Assembly (NCBI GenBank): GCA_950022295.1 | Contig: OX465596.1 | Span: forward strand, 214,427,501-214,491,500 | Reading direction: 5' to 3' | DNA length: 64,000 bases | From: Bromus sterilis | Lineage: Eukaryota; Streptophyta; Magnoliopsida; Poales; Poaceae | Part shown: positions 43,351 through 54,970 of the stretch, in pieces | Layout: every line of letters starts with the position of its first letter | Numbering within the stretch: the stretch's first letter is position 1 | Position numbers and translations under genes: made by a program | The notes under the pieces: generated by a model | What the model saw: only the letters and a program-made list of their open reading frames with translations | Told to the model about the DNA's origin: nothing | Database searches by the model: none

Positions 43351-43615
43351 AATATTCCAAATAGCTAGCGGCGAGTGCAGACATCCCACTTTGCCATGGC
43401 AGGAAGTTTTCATTTGCCGCGTAAGAGCTGATCGCGAAGGAAAAATGCATGGAAACACAAAAAGGTGATTGGCCAATCATGCAAGAAGAAATGATTTCTC
43501 AAAAAGATCAAATGCTTGAAAATCGCCAATAAAAGTTTTTATTGCAATTTTTTCTCAAGAGTTAAGTTTTACAATCGGCGTATACAACCACCGGCGCTGT
43601 GTCCGGGGAGGGGGA
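43351..43615. other. Unclassified tail before the BARE-like LTR
   Basis: No gene. It ends in CCGGGGAGGGGGA, which looks like a polypurine tract abutting the LTR at 43616. The adjacent LTR has its own PBS on the far side, so this may be coincidence or the 3' end of another element. Confidence 0.4.
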
Positions 43616-43949
43616 TGTTGTCGGGAATGTTCTCTAGAGGCAAATAAAATATGTTTGTTAGCATATTCCATTAGTTAATAATACATTTTATACTATGCTA
43701 TAACTATATTAAGCGGAAACTTTAATACACGTGTGGTATAAAACAACCAAGTCCCTATTTAACTCTAGTATACTAGTCCATTGGAAAATCGGATGATCAA
43801 GGTTTCCTGATCATGAGGTACGAACCGTCTATTGACAATGGGGTCATATCATTGGGAGAATGATATGATGGACATACACCCGTCAGAAGTGTTGTAATGT
43901 GACCGAATCAAATAAGTTCAACATTGTGATAACTATAACGTAGTGACCA

Positions 43950-44185
43950 GATCCTTTGACCGTAATGATCATATGTAATTACTATCTATTAGGATGCCTT
44001 GATTTGCATACATCACCTGACTGAAATATGCTGGCCATAAAGGTGTACTTCAGGTATTCCGAAATAGGATCCTTTGACCGTAATGATCATATGTAATTAC
44101 TATCTATTAGTATGCCTTGATTTGCATCCATCACCTGACTGAAATATGCTGGCCATAAAGGTGTACTTCAGGTATTCCGAAATAG
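43950..44185. repeat. 118-bp tandem duplication inside the BARE-like LTR
   Basis: Units 43950-44067 and 44068-44185 differ at only two positions that I can see (GGATGCC/GTATGCC and CATACATC/CATCCATC). Confidence 0.9.
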
Positions 44186-44950
44186 ATACGTTAATGAGTA
44201 TGCAAATAGATCAAAGCGGGATTTGTCCATCCAAATGACGGATAGGTACTCTGGGCCCACTCGGTGATAATACATCATAAAGATTGCAATCATGTGACTA
44301 GGCCACGGGGTTGTAATATCACGGGAACGAGTAAACATGTTTGTCGGTAACAAGGATGAACTAGGTATATTGGATACCGACGATCAAACCTCATACAAAC
44401 AAAGTACCATAGGACAAAGGGAACATGCTCAACATTAACAGAACCAACAATGATGAAGTTCATTCGATGGAAGCGCAGGGGCCATCTAGGATTGTAACCA
44501 GGTCCGACTGATGGTCATTGATCAAGAGAGTGTCTTGCTCATGTATGTTGTTTCCCGGACCATACGGTGTCACACTTAAGGGTATTCGGCGCATTAAGGG
44601 TAGTTCGGGATCGCCGGAGAAATAAGAGAGAACTCGGAAATCATTTCGGAGGGGTGACGGAAAAGGTTCCGTAGTTTCGAATTGTTTGGAAAGTTATTTA
44701 GATATGTTTTATTATTTAATTAAATGGATTAAATATTAAAATATGATTTAAATAATTAAATGGAATAAAGGTTCTTTTTTTAAAGGGTCCATGGGCTTGG
44801 CACATGTGCCACCACGGCTAGGCCACTTAGCCTCCATGGCCTTGTGCGCCACGGCCAAGGGGTGGCCGACCACCACACATGCATGTACACGCATGTTGTA
44901 CTTTTAGTACCACATCGCCTAGCTACGTACCTGCGTACCCCCTTTTCCTC

Positions 44951-44960
44951 CTATATATAG
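44951..44960 (+). promoter_or_regulatory. TATA box of the BARE-like LTR
   Basis: CTATATATAG is preceded by C-rich sequence and followed by GATGTGGAGGG, the usual LTR promoter arrangement in this family. Confidence 0.65.
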
Positions 44961-45522
44961 ATGTGGAGGGTGCCCCTTATTCAATGCAGAAAATTCTAAA
45001 AAATACAGATAAATTATGTTGATCTCACTCTTAATCCTTTCTCCTTCCTTTGAGCGGACTCCCCTCGTTTGGAGTCTGCACTGGGTTGGAGGTTTCTCCA
45101 CTATACGCACACCGTTATGCTGCTGGGATTTGAATCCATCTTCTTTCCGCTTCTCGCCTGGTTCGGAGCTCGGAGGGACGTCGGGCACACCGTATGTGTG
45201 TAATCTCGTGAGGCGCTACACTTGTGGTGCTCCTTCATTGTTGTGGCCGTATTCACCGACAACGTTCCGACGGGGACGCAATTCCGTCATCGGTCTACAA
45301 GGACCGGGCGGTTTATGAAGTCGTTGAGGATCTCCGCTGCATCGAGGATCGGTGGGTAAGACTACATCAACCACGTTCACGTGGGAACGTTTCCCGCTTA
45401 ACGGACTACATACTAGTATGTGACCTATTTCCATCCGTTACTTGCATCGCCATAGCATAGGTCTTAGGTTTGGAAGTCGTAGGTTAAGAAAAATTATTGT
45501 TTTCTGCCCCGAACCCCAACAG

Positions 45523-45535
45523 TGGTATCATGAGC
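45523..45535 (+). other. Primer-binding site, tRNA-iMet type with one extra base
   Basis: TGGTATCATGAGC is the canonical TGGTATCAGAGC with a T inserted. It lies 1 bp after the LTR end. Confidence 0.75.
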
Positions 45536-47299
45536 AAGGCTATGCGTAGATGTATTCTACGGATAGAACACATCTAGTATGTGGGCATCAATTCTCCAAT
45601 TATTACCCTGTCACGTGTACTCGTTTAGCATTGTGGAAATGTCCTGATGAATCGGCCCCGACCGACCTTACACGTTTACGCGAGACTGGTTCCACGCTTG
45701 ACGTATGGCTTGTACCATATAAGTGGCTCAAGGGGTGTCTGTCTCTCTAACATTAGCGACGCGAAGATGTTTGCAACGGAGGGCCTCGACAGGGGTGTAA
45801 TAGAGACAATTGTGGAATTGGTGTTGTGGCATGTTTTCGCGGGATAGAACGTTCTCTCTATCGAAACCCCTAGCAGCCACGTAAAACATGCAAAAGATAA
45901 AGTAGAAGGCGTGTAACTTTAATTTACATGTCGGGGGGAGTCATAGCATGTATGATTTATTGTTTTACATCCTTTTTGCTAATATGCTAGATATAACGAC
46001 GTTAACATAATAGGACAATCTCTCACAATACCAGCATTGTGTTCTCCCTTAATGGGCACCGCCTGGAAGGAACTCCCTTATGGCCGACATACCATACATT
46101 GGGTGTCACACATAATCAACGAAGTTCGCATGAGATTCTGTTTGGAAAGCCTGGCATATGCAGGCATGGCCTTGCTAAGAAGCTAACATTAAGGTCAGCT
46201 TGGCAGGCTTGACGTCTGTAGATGCAGGCTTGGAACACAGTAGATGAAAAGATCGAGAACGAGTCACATAACTGATGTGATTGGCATGATGGCCTACCTT
46301 AAACACATACTGATGGCCGTGACGATCGGGGGAGGTATGGTGTTCTAGGATTGTGTAATCGCTTAGTAAATTTGAGAGATGTTTTACTAAGTGGGAGTTT
46401 TAGAATTAATGAAAATTGAACTCCACATATTATGAACTTAATCTTCATGTCTTAGAAAATATCATTGTAGATAATGTCATACCCAAATGTTTATAACTAT
46501 GGCTCTTTTAGTGTAATGAAGAACTTAAGGTAGATGGGTCTTACTTCATTGACGTGTACCAACACCGTTAGATACATACTCATTAGTAATGACTTGCTAA
46601 ACGTAATACGAGAACTGCTAGGAGATACACGTGACAACTCCGTAATTAAGGAAGATGATGATGAGTATCGTACTCACCGTCACTTATTAATTGTTGTCCA
46701 ATACACCATACTTCATTCTATGGAATCTGAATTGCGAGTGCGTATGTCGTGCTAGGTGAACTTAAAAGCACTAAGTCACAAATCAGAGTAATAGAATATG
46801 AGTATATGGACGGGGTTTCTTTCAACTATGGTGGAAGGAACAACCTGCTGAGAAGGTCACATGAAAAATGTATAAGATAGATGAACACCTTGTGTACAAA
46901 TTGGACTACTGAATGACTGGTTACTTTGCAATAACTGGGAAGTGGCATCCGCTTCCTACCAGCTACAAAGACCGTGTCTAGACTATGTCATGAAGGAGAA
47001 TAATTCACCTGTCATGAGGTCATGATTAAAGTTGTGAACTTTAGATGTAGAACCAATGCAGGAATAGTCATTAACGCAGAGGGTATATTTGATATACGGG
47101 TTATAAATGTCTTTCCCCACAAAACGCTAAATACGTTGATTAAGTAATCGTTACTTGAACTTACTGCTTGAGAGTGGCTTGGAAGGGATGAGGTGAAAAA
47201 TGTGTGCTGACGGTAATCAAGATAGTCGATGGTCGACAACACTCTCCCTCTACATCTGTCATTTGATTAATTATATGAATAAATTAATGATCGTTTGAG
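45536..47299 (+). other. Decayed leader and gag region of the BARE-like element
   Basis: The first 400 bp resemble the BARE/Angela leader (GCCACGTAAAAC near 45875, CCGACCTTACA near 45661). Further right no frame is open for more than about 75 codons and I recognise no gag motif. Confidence 0.5.
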
Positions 47300-48330
47300 T
47301 GTGGACTTTATTAGTGTGTCTTGCATCTCGCGAAGACAATTATTCATATTAGTGAGAAACAAGTCAGTTGTTCTCCTTTTATGAATGATAACTTTTATGG
47401 TCACATGACGGTTATGAATGAGTTGTTCTTATATTGATGATAGTAGTTTGATCATTTATAAGAAATATTGTAATACCAAGAATTATCCAAACTTAATAAT
47501 GACACTACCGTTTAAGTCATGAATGGTATGATGAAGTTTTGAGATACTTGATCTCTTGACACATGCAAATCATGCCTCTTTAGGTGATATGACTAAAACC
47601 TCGCATTCTGGTAAAACAGAGTTTGCGATGATTGTTGTATATAATACATTGTGATGTATCATATTTCAACATGTAGTGAATTTCATTATTTCGTGAACTT
47701 CATATGTGGACTTAGATGAATATGAGTATTCACTAATGAAACATGAGTCTGAAATTGTTTGACGTGATCAAAGGGATTTCAGAATGAAAACGGGTATTAA
47801 ATTAACAAGAAAGATAAGTCTCTACGATTTGATCAAAGTGACAAATGTTTTGAGTTAGCCTTGGGCATACGGACTTGTGTGAAAGTTGTTTCAGAAATTA
47901 CAATGCTTGGACCACTTCAATATTGTTGATGTGCCTGAACATTGTAAGCATACTCTATTGAATAGTGTATGGTCTAAGTTATCTCTTATCGAGTTACGTT
48001 ATTATTGTTTAGAGTTATTAGTTTAATATGAAAACACTCCCTTCAGTATAGGGAACCATCTGAGTTCGTGGAAACCAACACTATATGTTATGGTGTGTCG
48101 TGGTTTCGAGGAAACTTGATTTATATGATAGATTATCTTTGTAGTGTATCCTTAGACAACTATGGATGCATCTTCCATATCTAGAACCAAAGGAGCAAAA
48201 CTTGTGTTGCTAAGTTTGGTGTTTGTCAAGAAGTGTTCTTGATAAATGTGTTAATGGAAGAAAAGTGAAAGTTCAACCAAGGTAATTGACTTTGCCTCCA
48301 GATGTCAGAGTAGCACAACAGAACATGTTC
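47300..48330 (+). pseudogene. pol: Heavily decayed copia integrase remnant
   Basis: Short in-frame patches match copia integrase order. The clearest is SCLLGDMTKT at about 47568-47600, the zinc-finger Cys end. Weaker downstream patches recall the core and the region after it, ending near 48290. There are many stops, and the catalytic residues cannot be read. It lies in the right order and orientation for the LTR at 43616. Confidence 0.5.
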
Positions 48331-48699
48331 CAAAAGCAAAGCTCTACAATTATAGGAGAAACTGATGATAATGATCATGATGTTTTGGTTAAAGCTTTAT
48401 TGAACAAAGTAGGTGTAAGAGAAAAGTTTTGCCCCCATGTGTTTTGGATATTGTTGGACAAGACAATAGAGTAACTAACAATGTTTTCGAGTGTAAACAT
48501 ATGATTAGGTTCCTGAAGGACAAGTTAGGTGATAAAGCTTCATGGAAGATTTACAAGTTATCGAAGCTTAACCCATTGAGCGAAGTTTTATCACGAAGGA
48601 TGACCCTAAAAAGTTGTGTGTCCCTGAAGCAGAACTCATCGAAGGAAATGGAGAAGACGGCACAAGACTTAGCTGTTTTTGTGTAGTTCTTTTTCTATC
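48331..48699 (+). other. Unassigned sequence between copia remnant and LTR fragment
   Basis: Two short open stretches (48286-48474 and 48429-48686) give no recognisable protein. Probably decayed retroelement DNA. Confidence 0.3.
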
Positions 48700-49703
48700 C
48701 TTTGAGTCATAGGAAAATTGTACTATCAAGAGGGGTTTAGTAAGAGGAAACTGAAGTTATTGTGAAAATGCTCAGATCGAAACTAAACCAAGTGAGAAGC
48801 CAGAGAGGATAAATCTCATGTGCACTAAGTTAAACTTCGGTAGCAAAGACTTTGTTCTTTCACTTCTGAAGCAGAACTCAGTCCGCGAGTCAGCTTTGCT
48901 TGGCCCGCAAGTAAAGTTGCGAATTGATGACAAATCCGACCGTTGTGGTCACGTGTTAAGCTGTCACATCGGGTCACATCAGTCATTTCGCACCTTGGGA
49001 TCGCCACCTATAAATATGCTGCCCCCGCCTCCATTTGCGGGTTGCAGCTCTGAGATTATTCCCCGAGAGAGATTGCAGAGAGCATCCCAAGAACGTCACC
49101 GAAGAAAAACCCAAAAGCCAACCACCGAATCAAAAGTGCTATTGATCTGAGTTGATTCACTATGACTTAGGTGGAAGTTTTCTATCCTTGTTATCTTGGA
49201 GTACTGCAATCCTCCTAGACGGTTAGAGAGTCGTCTTCAGAGAGCAAAGAGTAATTGTCACCTCGAAGTTCAAGTTTGTCAAAGGTTTCGGAGATTTCCT
49301 TGATAATCTACCCCGAGTCAAAACTGACCAAGCTCAAGGAGATTGGTGTCGTGGAGCAACAAGTGAAGAGAGGTTAGCTCCTGTGTTCAATCACAAGTCC
49401 CTCCAACCAAACGTAGCGCTTTGCGGAGCGTGAACTGGTCGAACAAACATCGTCGAGTTAAGAGTTCGTTTTACTTCTAGTACTTACATTTTGAGTTGCA
49501 TTTGCTTCCATGTTATGCTTCCTTATCATATGCTTCACTATGTTTCCCTTCCAAGTTAGTTTTACTTCCCTATTTCCTGTTTGATTGTTCTTCCTTAGCT
49601 TTAACTTCTGCTTCACTTGGAAGTTTCTATTGAAATTTTTAAGTGATCATTCACCCCCTCCCCTTCTGATCACATAAAAATTACTTGAATCTTATCGGTT
49701 AAA
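48700..49703 (+). mobile_element. Sirevirus-like LTR fragment (distant relative of the element A LTR)
   Basis: GGAAAATTGTACTATCAAGA at 48712 resembles the reverse complement of the element A LTR around 39745-39795 (GGAAAAC...ACTATCAAGAGGGG). A TATA box CTATAAATA at 49008-49016 is followed by a leader and a 'cattcacccc' phrase (49651), typical near the end of Sirevirus LTRs. The right border is cut or obscured by the CACTA element at 49704. Confidence 0.5.
49008..49016 (+). promoter_or_regulatory. TATA box in the Sirevirus-like LTR fragment
   Basis: CTATAAATA lies in a GC-rich context, in the position expected for an LTR promoter. Confidence 0.5.
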
Positions 49704-50489
49704 CACTACAAGAAATATGCTAATACACAAAGCTATATTTTCGTCGCTACATCGTCGCGGTTTTTAATTAACGATGATCTTACGACGAAAAACCAAACGT
49801 CGAAAACGAGGCGTCAAAAACTGAAAGCAACGACGTTTTGGTCGAAATCGTCGTAACTTTCACGACGATTTCTGGATTATCATAACCTTTACGACGATTC
49901 TAAATCGTCGTTGGCAATCTAACCCAATCCTACGTGGCAGTCCAACGTGGCAAAATTACAACGAAATAAAAACGTCTTAGATCAAAATCAGCCCAATCTC
50001 TTCTGATGTTCAATTTGGGCCGAGCCCAATAATTCTAGCCTTTTATGGTCCATTTTCGTTTAGGCCATAGCCTGTTTACGACCTTTTTATTTTAGGAGTT
50101 TTGACCTTTTTGATTATCTATTTATATTTTTTAGCCATTTTTTGTTTATAAAAAAATGGTCAGAACCTTCTTATTGAATTTCTATTTGGCAATTCAATTT
50201 TTTCATTGTTCAAGCAAAGCTATGAAAAAAAATTGATGTACTTATTTCTAGGCCATGGCCACTTTGCCTACAGAACAAACAAACCCATATATTTTTCTGC
50301 CATTTTTGGATCAGGCAAATAAACAGGAATTTTATTAATAGGAAATTACACAATAAGTTCAATTTCTGCAATAAGCAAACTTCACAAAACTGAAATACAG
50401 CGCATAAGAAGGAACATTACATTCAGCATTACATAAAAAACCAGGAACACACATTTCATAGGAAAATGAGTAGCAAAATATATGATGCC

Positions 50490-50569
50490 AAGAGGTCGTC
50501 GTTCTTGTTCTTGACAACAATGGAAGGTGTCGTCCTTGTGCCTTCAGGCTTCAGCACTCTCTTTAGTGC
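50490..50569 (-). pseudogene. Captured exon fragment with 3' splice site in the CACTA element
   Basis: On the minus strand a T-rich tract ends in TTTTTGCAG, with the AG at 50570-50571, followed by exon-like sequence (ALKRVLKPEG in one frame). I cannot name the parent gene. Confidence 0.4.
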
Positions 50570-51529
50570 CTGCAAAAACAAATATATTATTTTTTCTAGC
50601 AGTGTCACGAATTCACCAATAAATCGCTATCTTTAAAATAGAATTACCATTAGATATATTTGCGCAGGAAAAGAACTACAGTTCTAAGATAACTTGTTTA
50701 AATTAGAGCATGTTGTTTAACTTGCTCAATCTAGGAGTCTACTAAGTACCAATATATCTTGAGTAGATTGAATAAAATGCTTCTGACTTTGTAGGTATGA
50801 ATAAAAAAACCGAGCCAAACTACTTATAAACAGTGAGCATGCAACTGTAGGTGCAGTTTTAAGTTAAAATAAGCGCTACTCTCACGAATACACTGTATTT
50901 TAGTGGACAAAGGGTTTTGGTTTAGCCCTGAATTTTTTTCATGTTCTTACAATACTATTACAACTATTACAACAGGTTCAATTTAACACAACATGAAGGG
51001 ATTTAAAAATAGCATTCCCCATTGTATAAGCTGAATACTACTGTCTATATCGGTCTGCAGAAATAAAAGCACCCTAATTGAGGGTTCCACGAAACCACAT
51101 AAACTATGGAAAACAAGATGCAGGGATTAAGCGTTCCACCAAACCGCATAAACTCCATGTAAAGCTATAAATCATTGCTGAATTCCACAAATAATCATTG
51201 GCACTTGCATATCTCAAAAATAGGTTATGCAATCATCGTGCTTATAACTTCGCGGTTTGCGCACCAAGCAAAATCTAAGGATGTCCAATTCTTTTTACAC
51301 AATAAACTGAACATCACATTGCAGAAACACTACTAGCACAGCCGAAACCAATATCCAAGAGGATATGCAGTCAATTCATGTCACTATTGTATATGTCCAG
51401 TCAATTAATAACAGAAACGTATATGTTGATTTTAAAACTTAGAGCGCATGGTACAACAGATTGAACCCAAAACAGAGCATCGCAATCTGAATTCTCATGG
51501 GAAGAAAGGAAATAAGAACAAGGAGATAC

Positions 51530-51666
51530 CCTGAGGCGCTCAGAGAGGACGGAGGGTGTGATCTTCTTGTACTTGGGATCTGCTGGCTGGAGTGGATTGA
51601 CACCATCCTGATGAGTCCCCTCTCCATCAGGTCCTTGATAGCCGTAAGAGCCAGATACTCGTTGAT
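51530..51666 (-). pseudogene. Scrambled ribosomal protein eS25 (RPS25) exons captured by the CACTA element
   Basis: On the minus strand 51666-51577 encodes 30 residues ending AIKDLMERGLIRMVSIHSSQ-QI, matching the C-terminal part of plant RPS25 after INGSLARR (here INEYLALT). It is joined directly, with one shared base, to 51577-51530. That piece encodes PKYKKITPSVLSERLR, followed by a GT at 51528-51529 that looks like the original splice donor. In real RPS25 the PKY...ERLR exon comes before the ING...QQI exon, so the two are in swapped order and different frames. This copy cannot encode RPS25. Confidence 0.75.
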
Positions 51667-52589
51667 CAGCAGGTAGATAAACACAGGCTGAGATCGTAGA
51701 AATCAAATAACAGACAATTAACTAATATAGTGTGTACATGCCAGAGTTGGAGTTCAAATTATTAAATTGAGACACTTTGAGGTACTGATACATTAAAGGG
51801 AAAATAAGTAAACACAACTTGCAATCGATCAATAGATTAGATGGAAACTATTGATCAAGACATGTGCAGCAAAAAAATGTGGACATCAAGATGCACCAAA
51901 CCACGTAAACTCTATGAAAGGCCAGAAATTATTGTTGGCACTGCTGAATTACATAAATAAGCATTTACACTCGCATATGTCAAAATCGGTACTAGACATA
52001 AATGGTCAACAGATGGGCATATGAAATCCACTGCATCTCAAGGTTGAAAAGTGTGCTCACATCAATCAGGATCATCATTCATATATATACTGGAAACTAA
52101 CATGGCTATCGAGATACTGGCAACTAACATGGCTATCGAGATACATAATTTAACCAGGATCATCATTCATCAATGCAAGCATATAAAATTATAAATTCAG
52201 AGCAAGTCCTCGACCTATCAATCATAAATGATTTGTATGCAAGTTTAAAAGTGAAGAATTAATGTGTGTACAGAGCATGCCCAACTAAGTTAATACCTAG
52301 TGGCTCTCCGCTCAACTAAGTTGGTTTCGTTGTGTGTACAGAGCATGCCCAACTGTGTGTAAGTTGTAGTACATCTAGTTAAAAGTATGAGAATTAATGT
52401 CGATTCATCATGCTGTGTGTGCGCTCTTATTATACTACTCAACTTGGATTTTATAGATAAGCATATTTGAGATGAAGTGTAGGCAGGCAGAGGCAGGTAG
52501 GCTTGAAGAATTTCTTATCGGTTCAAGTGGCTACAGATAATTGCCTAGCTAAAAAGAATATAGGCCACTAGAACTGTTTGAAAAGAAAA

Positions 52590-53380
52590 GAAGAAGAGAT
52601 CTCAACGGGCAGCGACGACCCCACGAGGCCACGATGGGGATAAGATACGAACAGATTAGTCCTCGTATTTTTCTTACCGAGTGTTGTTGGTCGTCGACAC
52701 GTTGGCCCCAGGAAGAGCCCAGGCACGGCGCCTGCCGCCGCCGCAACACCACCCGAAGGCCCCCTGCTCCTCCTCCTTCACCACCGCGTACAGATCGAAG
52801 TGCTAGATTGCATCGACATCAGAGAGAACGTCAGAGTGCTATAATACTGCCTCGTCCTCCGCTTTGCGCGAGATCTCGTCCGGGATGGTGGGGAGGCAGC
52901 CACGCATGTACCTCAGTGCGTGACGCTTTGCTGGGCGAGCGAGCGAACGGAAAAGATGGCGTCGCGGAAGGCCGAGTTGGCTGCCACGGTGCGCTCGTGG
53001 CCCTGCACGATCCGCCGCTCGCACGCCGCCGCCACGTCCCGGCGTAGATCAGCGGCCGCGGGTCCTCCCGTCCCTTCTCTCGGACGCTCGCTCGAACGGC
53101 TCTCGCACGGCGCTCGCCATGTCCCGGCATAAATCCGCAGCCGCGGGTCCCCTCGTCCCTTCTCTCGGACACTTGCACGCCGCCGCCATGTTCCGGCGTA
53201 GATCCGAGGTGGGTGGGTTGAGCGAGGTTGGTGACTTGGAGCGGGCGATGAGTGGAGGAGGAGGCGGCTGCGGCGTTTGGGTGGGGGGAGGGAGGAGTGG
53301 ATCGGGAGAGGTTAGGGTTAGCCGGGAGAAGGTGGCTGAGTGGCTAGGATTGCTTTGCGTGGACGGTGGATAGGGTTGCC
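52590..53380 (-). other. GC-rich captured block in the CACTA element
   Basis: The GC content jumps and both strands are open. On the minus strand a splice-donor-like CACTCG/GTAAG lies at 52676-52678. Exon-like frames include MRGCLPTIPDEISRKAEDE. This looks like captured first-exon and promoter DNA from an unknown host gene. No family is assigned. Confidence 0.4.
53033..53209. repeat. GC-rich imperfect tandem repeat in the CACTA element
   Basis: About two and a half units share 'tcccggcgtagatc', 'gccgcgggtcc' and 'tcccttctctcgga', with unit starts near 53035, 53119 and 53190. Confidence 0.6.
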
Positions 53381-53459
53381 ACGTCATCAATCCGCGTCTC
53401 TTTCTGTTTGACCAATTAGAACAAAGTACATATAACATCTTAAAGCCATCGTTTTGATC

Positions 53460-54970
53460 ATATTTTGAAATCAGTATATTTTGTAAATATTCATATTTTG
53501 TGACAGTGTGTATATTGGAATGGAAAACAATGTTTTCAAAGTAAATTTTTATTTTCTTTGCATGAAATACCCATTTTTTATTTTTCTGAGTGTTGAAAAT
53601 TGGGAGGTTTGTGAAGAATCTACCAAATATTTATTGCAAAATTGTGTCGAACCTTTAAAAAATATATTATACCACATTGTAAGTACAATTGAAAAAATAT
53701 TTGCATGTAAAAAAATTTAATACACCTCTTAGCAAATTGACAAATTTCACCGATTTAGCTGAACCGGGTCAAATTTGAACTACGGATGCTTAATAGTTTG
53801 CTCGTTATTTTTTCAAAAAATTAATTCTAAGAACAAAAGTATATATTTAATAAGAGGTCTAATAATGTTTTGCAAAATTCCACTTACATCAATGAACGGT
53901 CATGTCCGTCGTTTTGATTGCATTTTGAAACTGGCATGAAAAATTCAAAAATAATTGAAAAATGTAAAACCTTCGTGTTGCTTCATCATTTATGTCCTTG
54001 TGACCAGCAAAAATAACAAACTTAGAATACGGAAAATATATTAAAGAAGTGTTCGAAAAAATGACTTATCTTGTATGGAGATCCATGGTTTTCGAGCCAA
54101 ATAATCAATGTTATGGATACATTCATAGCATAGTTTATTCAAATGATCTCAAAATTTGCACAAGTGTATATATGGAAATGGCAAAAATGTTTTCGAGGGA
54201 AGTTTTCCTTTTCTTTGCACGAAAAAATCAGTTTTCATTTTTTGAGTATTGAAAATGGGGGGTTTTCTGAATAATCTACCAAATATTTGATGCAAAATTG
54301 TACCAAACCTTTTAGTAATCTAAACACTCTTATATTTCTTTACGGAGGGAGTATTAGACCACATTTTAAGTACAATTAACCAAATTTTTGCATGTAAAAG
54401 GTTTTCCATAGATCTCTCAACAGATTGACAAATTTCGTCAATCCAGTTGAAATCGGGTCAAATTTGAACTACGGGTGCTTCATAGTTTGTTCATTATTTT
54501 TTCCAAAAATTATTTCTAGATAATCCATGGTTTTCGAGTCAAATAATCCATGTTATGGATACATTCATGGCATAGTTTGTTGAAATGGTCTCAAAATTCG
54601 CACAAGTGTATATATTAAAATGGTAAAAATGTTGTGGAAAGAAGTTTTCCTTTTCTTTGCACAAAAAAATTATTTTTCATTTTCGGAGTGTTGAAAATAG
54701 GGTTTTTTTTGAAGAATCTACCAAATATTGGTTGCAAAATTGTACCAAACCATTTTTAATAAATATTATACCATATTGTAAGTACAATTGACCAAATATT
54801 TGCATGTAAAATGTTTCCATACACCTCTCAACAAATTGATAAATTTCACCGATTCAGCTGAAACCGGGTCAAATTTGAACTACGGATGCTTAATAAGTTG
54901 CTCGTTATTTTTTCCAAAAATGATTTGTAGGTACAAAAGTACCTATTTAATCATAGATTCACCAAAAATT
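53460..54970. repeat. AT-rich unit present three times in the CACTA element
   Basis: The anchor GGGTCAAATTTGAACTACGG occurs at 53766, 54455 and 54866. Other shared phrases are 'aatctaccaaatat' and 'ttttccttttctttgcac'. Unit spacing is about 689 and 411 bp, so one unit is longer or partly deleted in the others. Confidence 0.75.
54318..54351 (+). mobile_element. 34-bp Stowaway MITE remnant
   Basis: ATCTAAACAC...TACGGAGGGAG is flanked by TA at 54316-54317 and 54352-54353. It is the end segment of a Stowaway element, otherwise deleted. It interrupts the second AT-rich repeat unit. Confidence 0.65.

Larger units (their letters stand above)
43616..45521 (+). mobile_element. BARE/Angela-like copia 5' LTR (1,906 bp)
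   Basis: TGTTG to CAACA, a perfect 5-bp inverted repeat. It is followed at once by a tRNA-Met-type PBS. LTR phrases such as CTCTAGAGGCAAATAA, GGGCCCACTCGG, GGATACCGACGATC and AAAGGGAAC recall the BARE-1/Angela LTRs as I know them. It also holds a 118-bp tandem duplication and a TATA box. No matching 3' LTR is present in the window. Confidence 0.75.

Noticed and set aside
40184..43468. Many overlapping plus and minus ORFs
   Set aside because: GC-rich and repeat-rich sequence keeps several frames open at once. None has a recognisable domain, so only the repeat arrays are annotated.
52549..53438. Transposase for the CACTA element
   Set aside because: The frames here are Arg/Pro-rich and lack any transposase-like block. 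The element appears to be non-autonomous.
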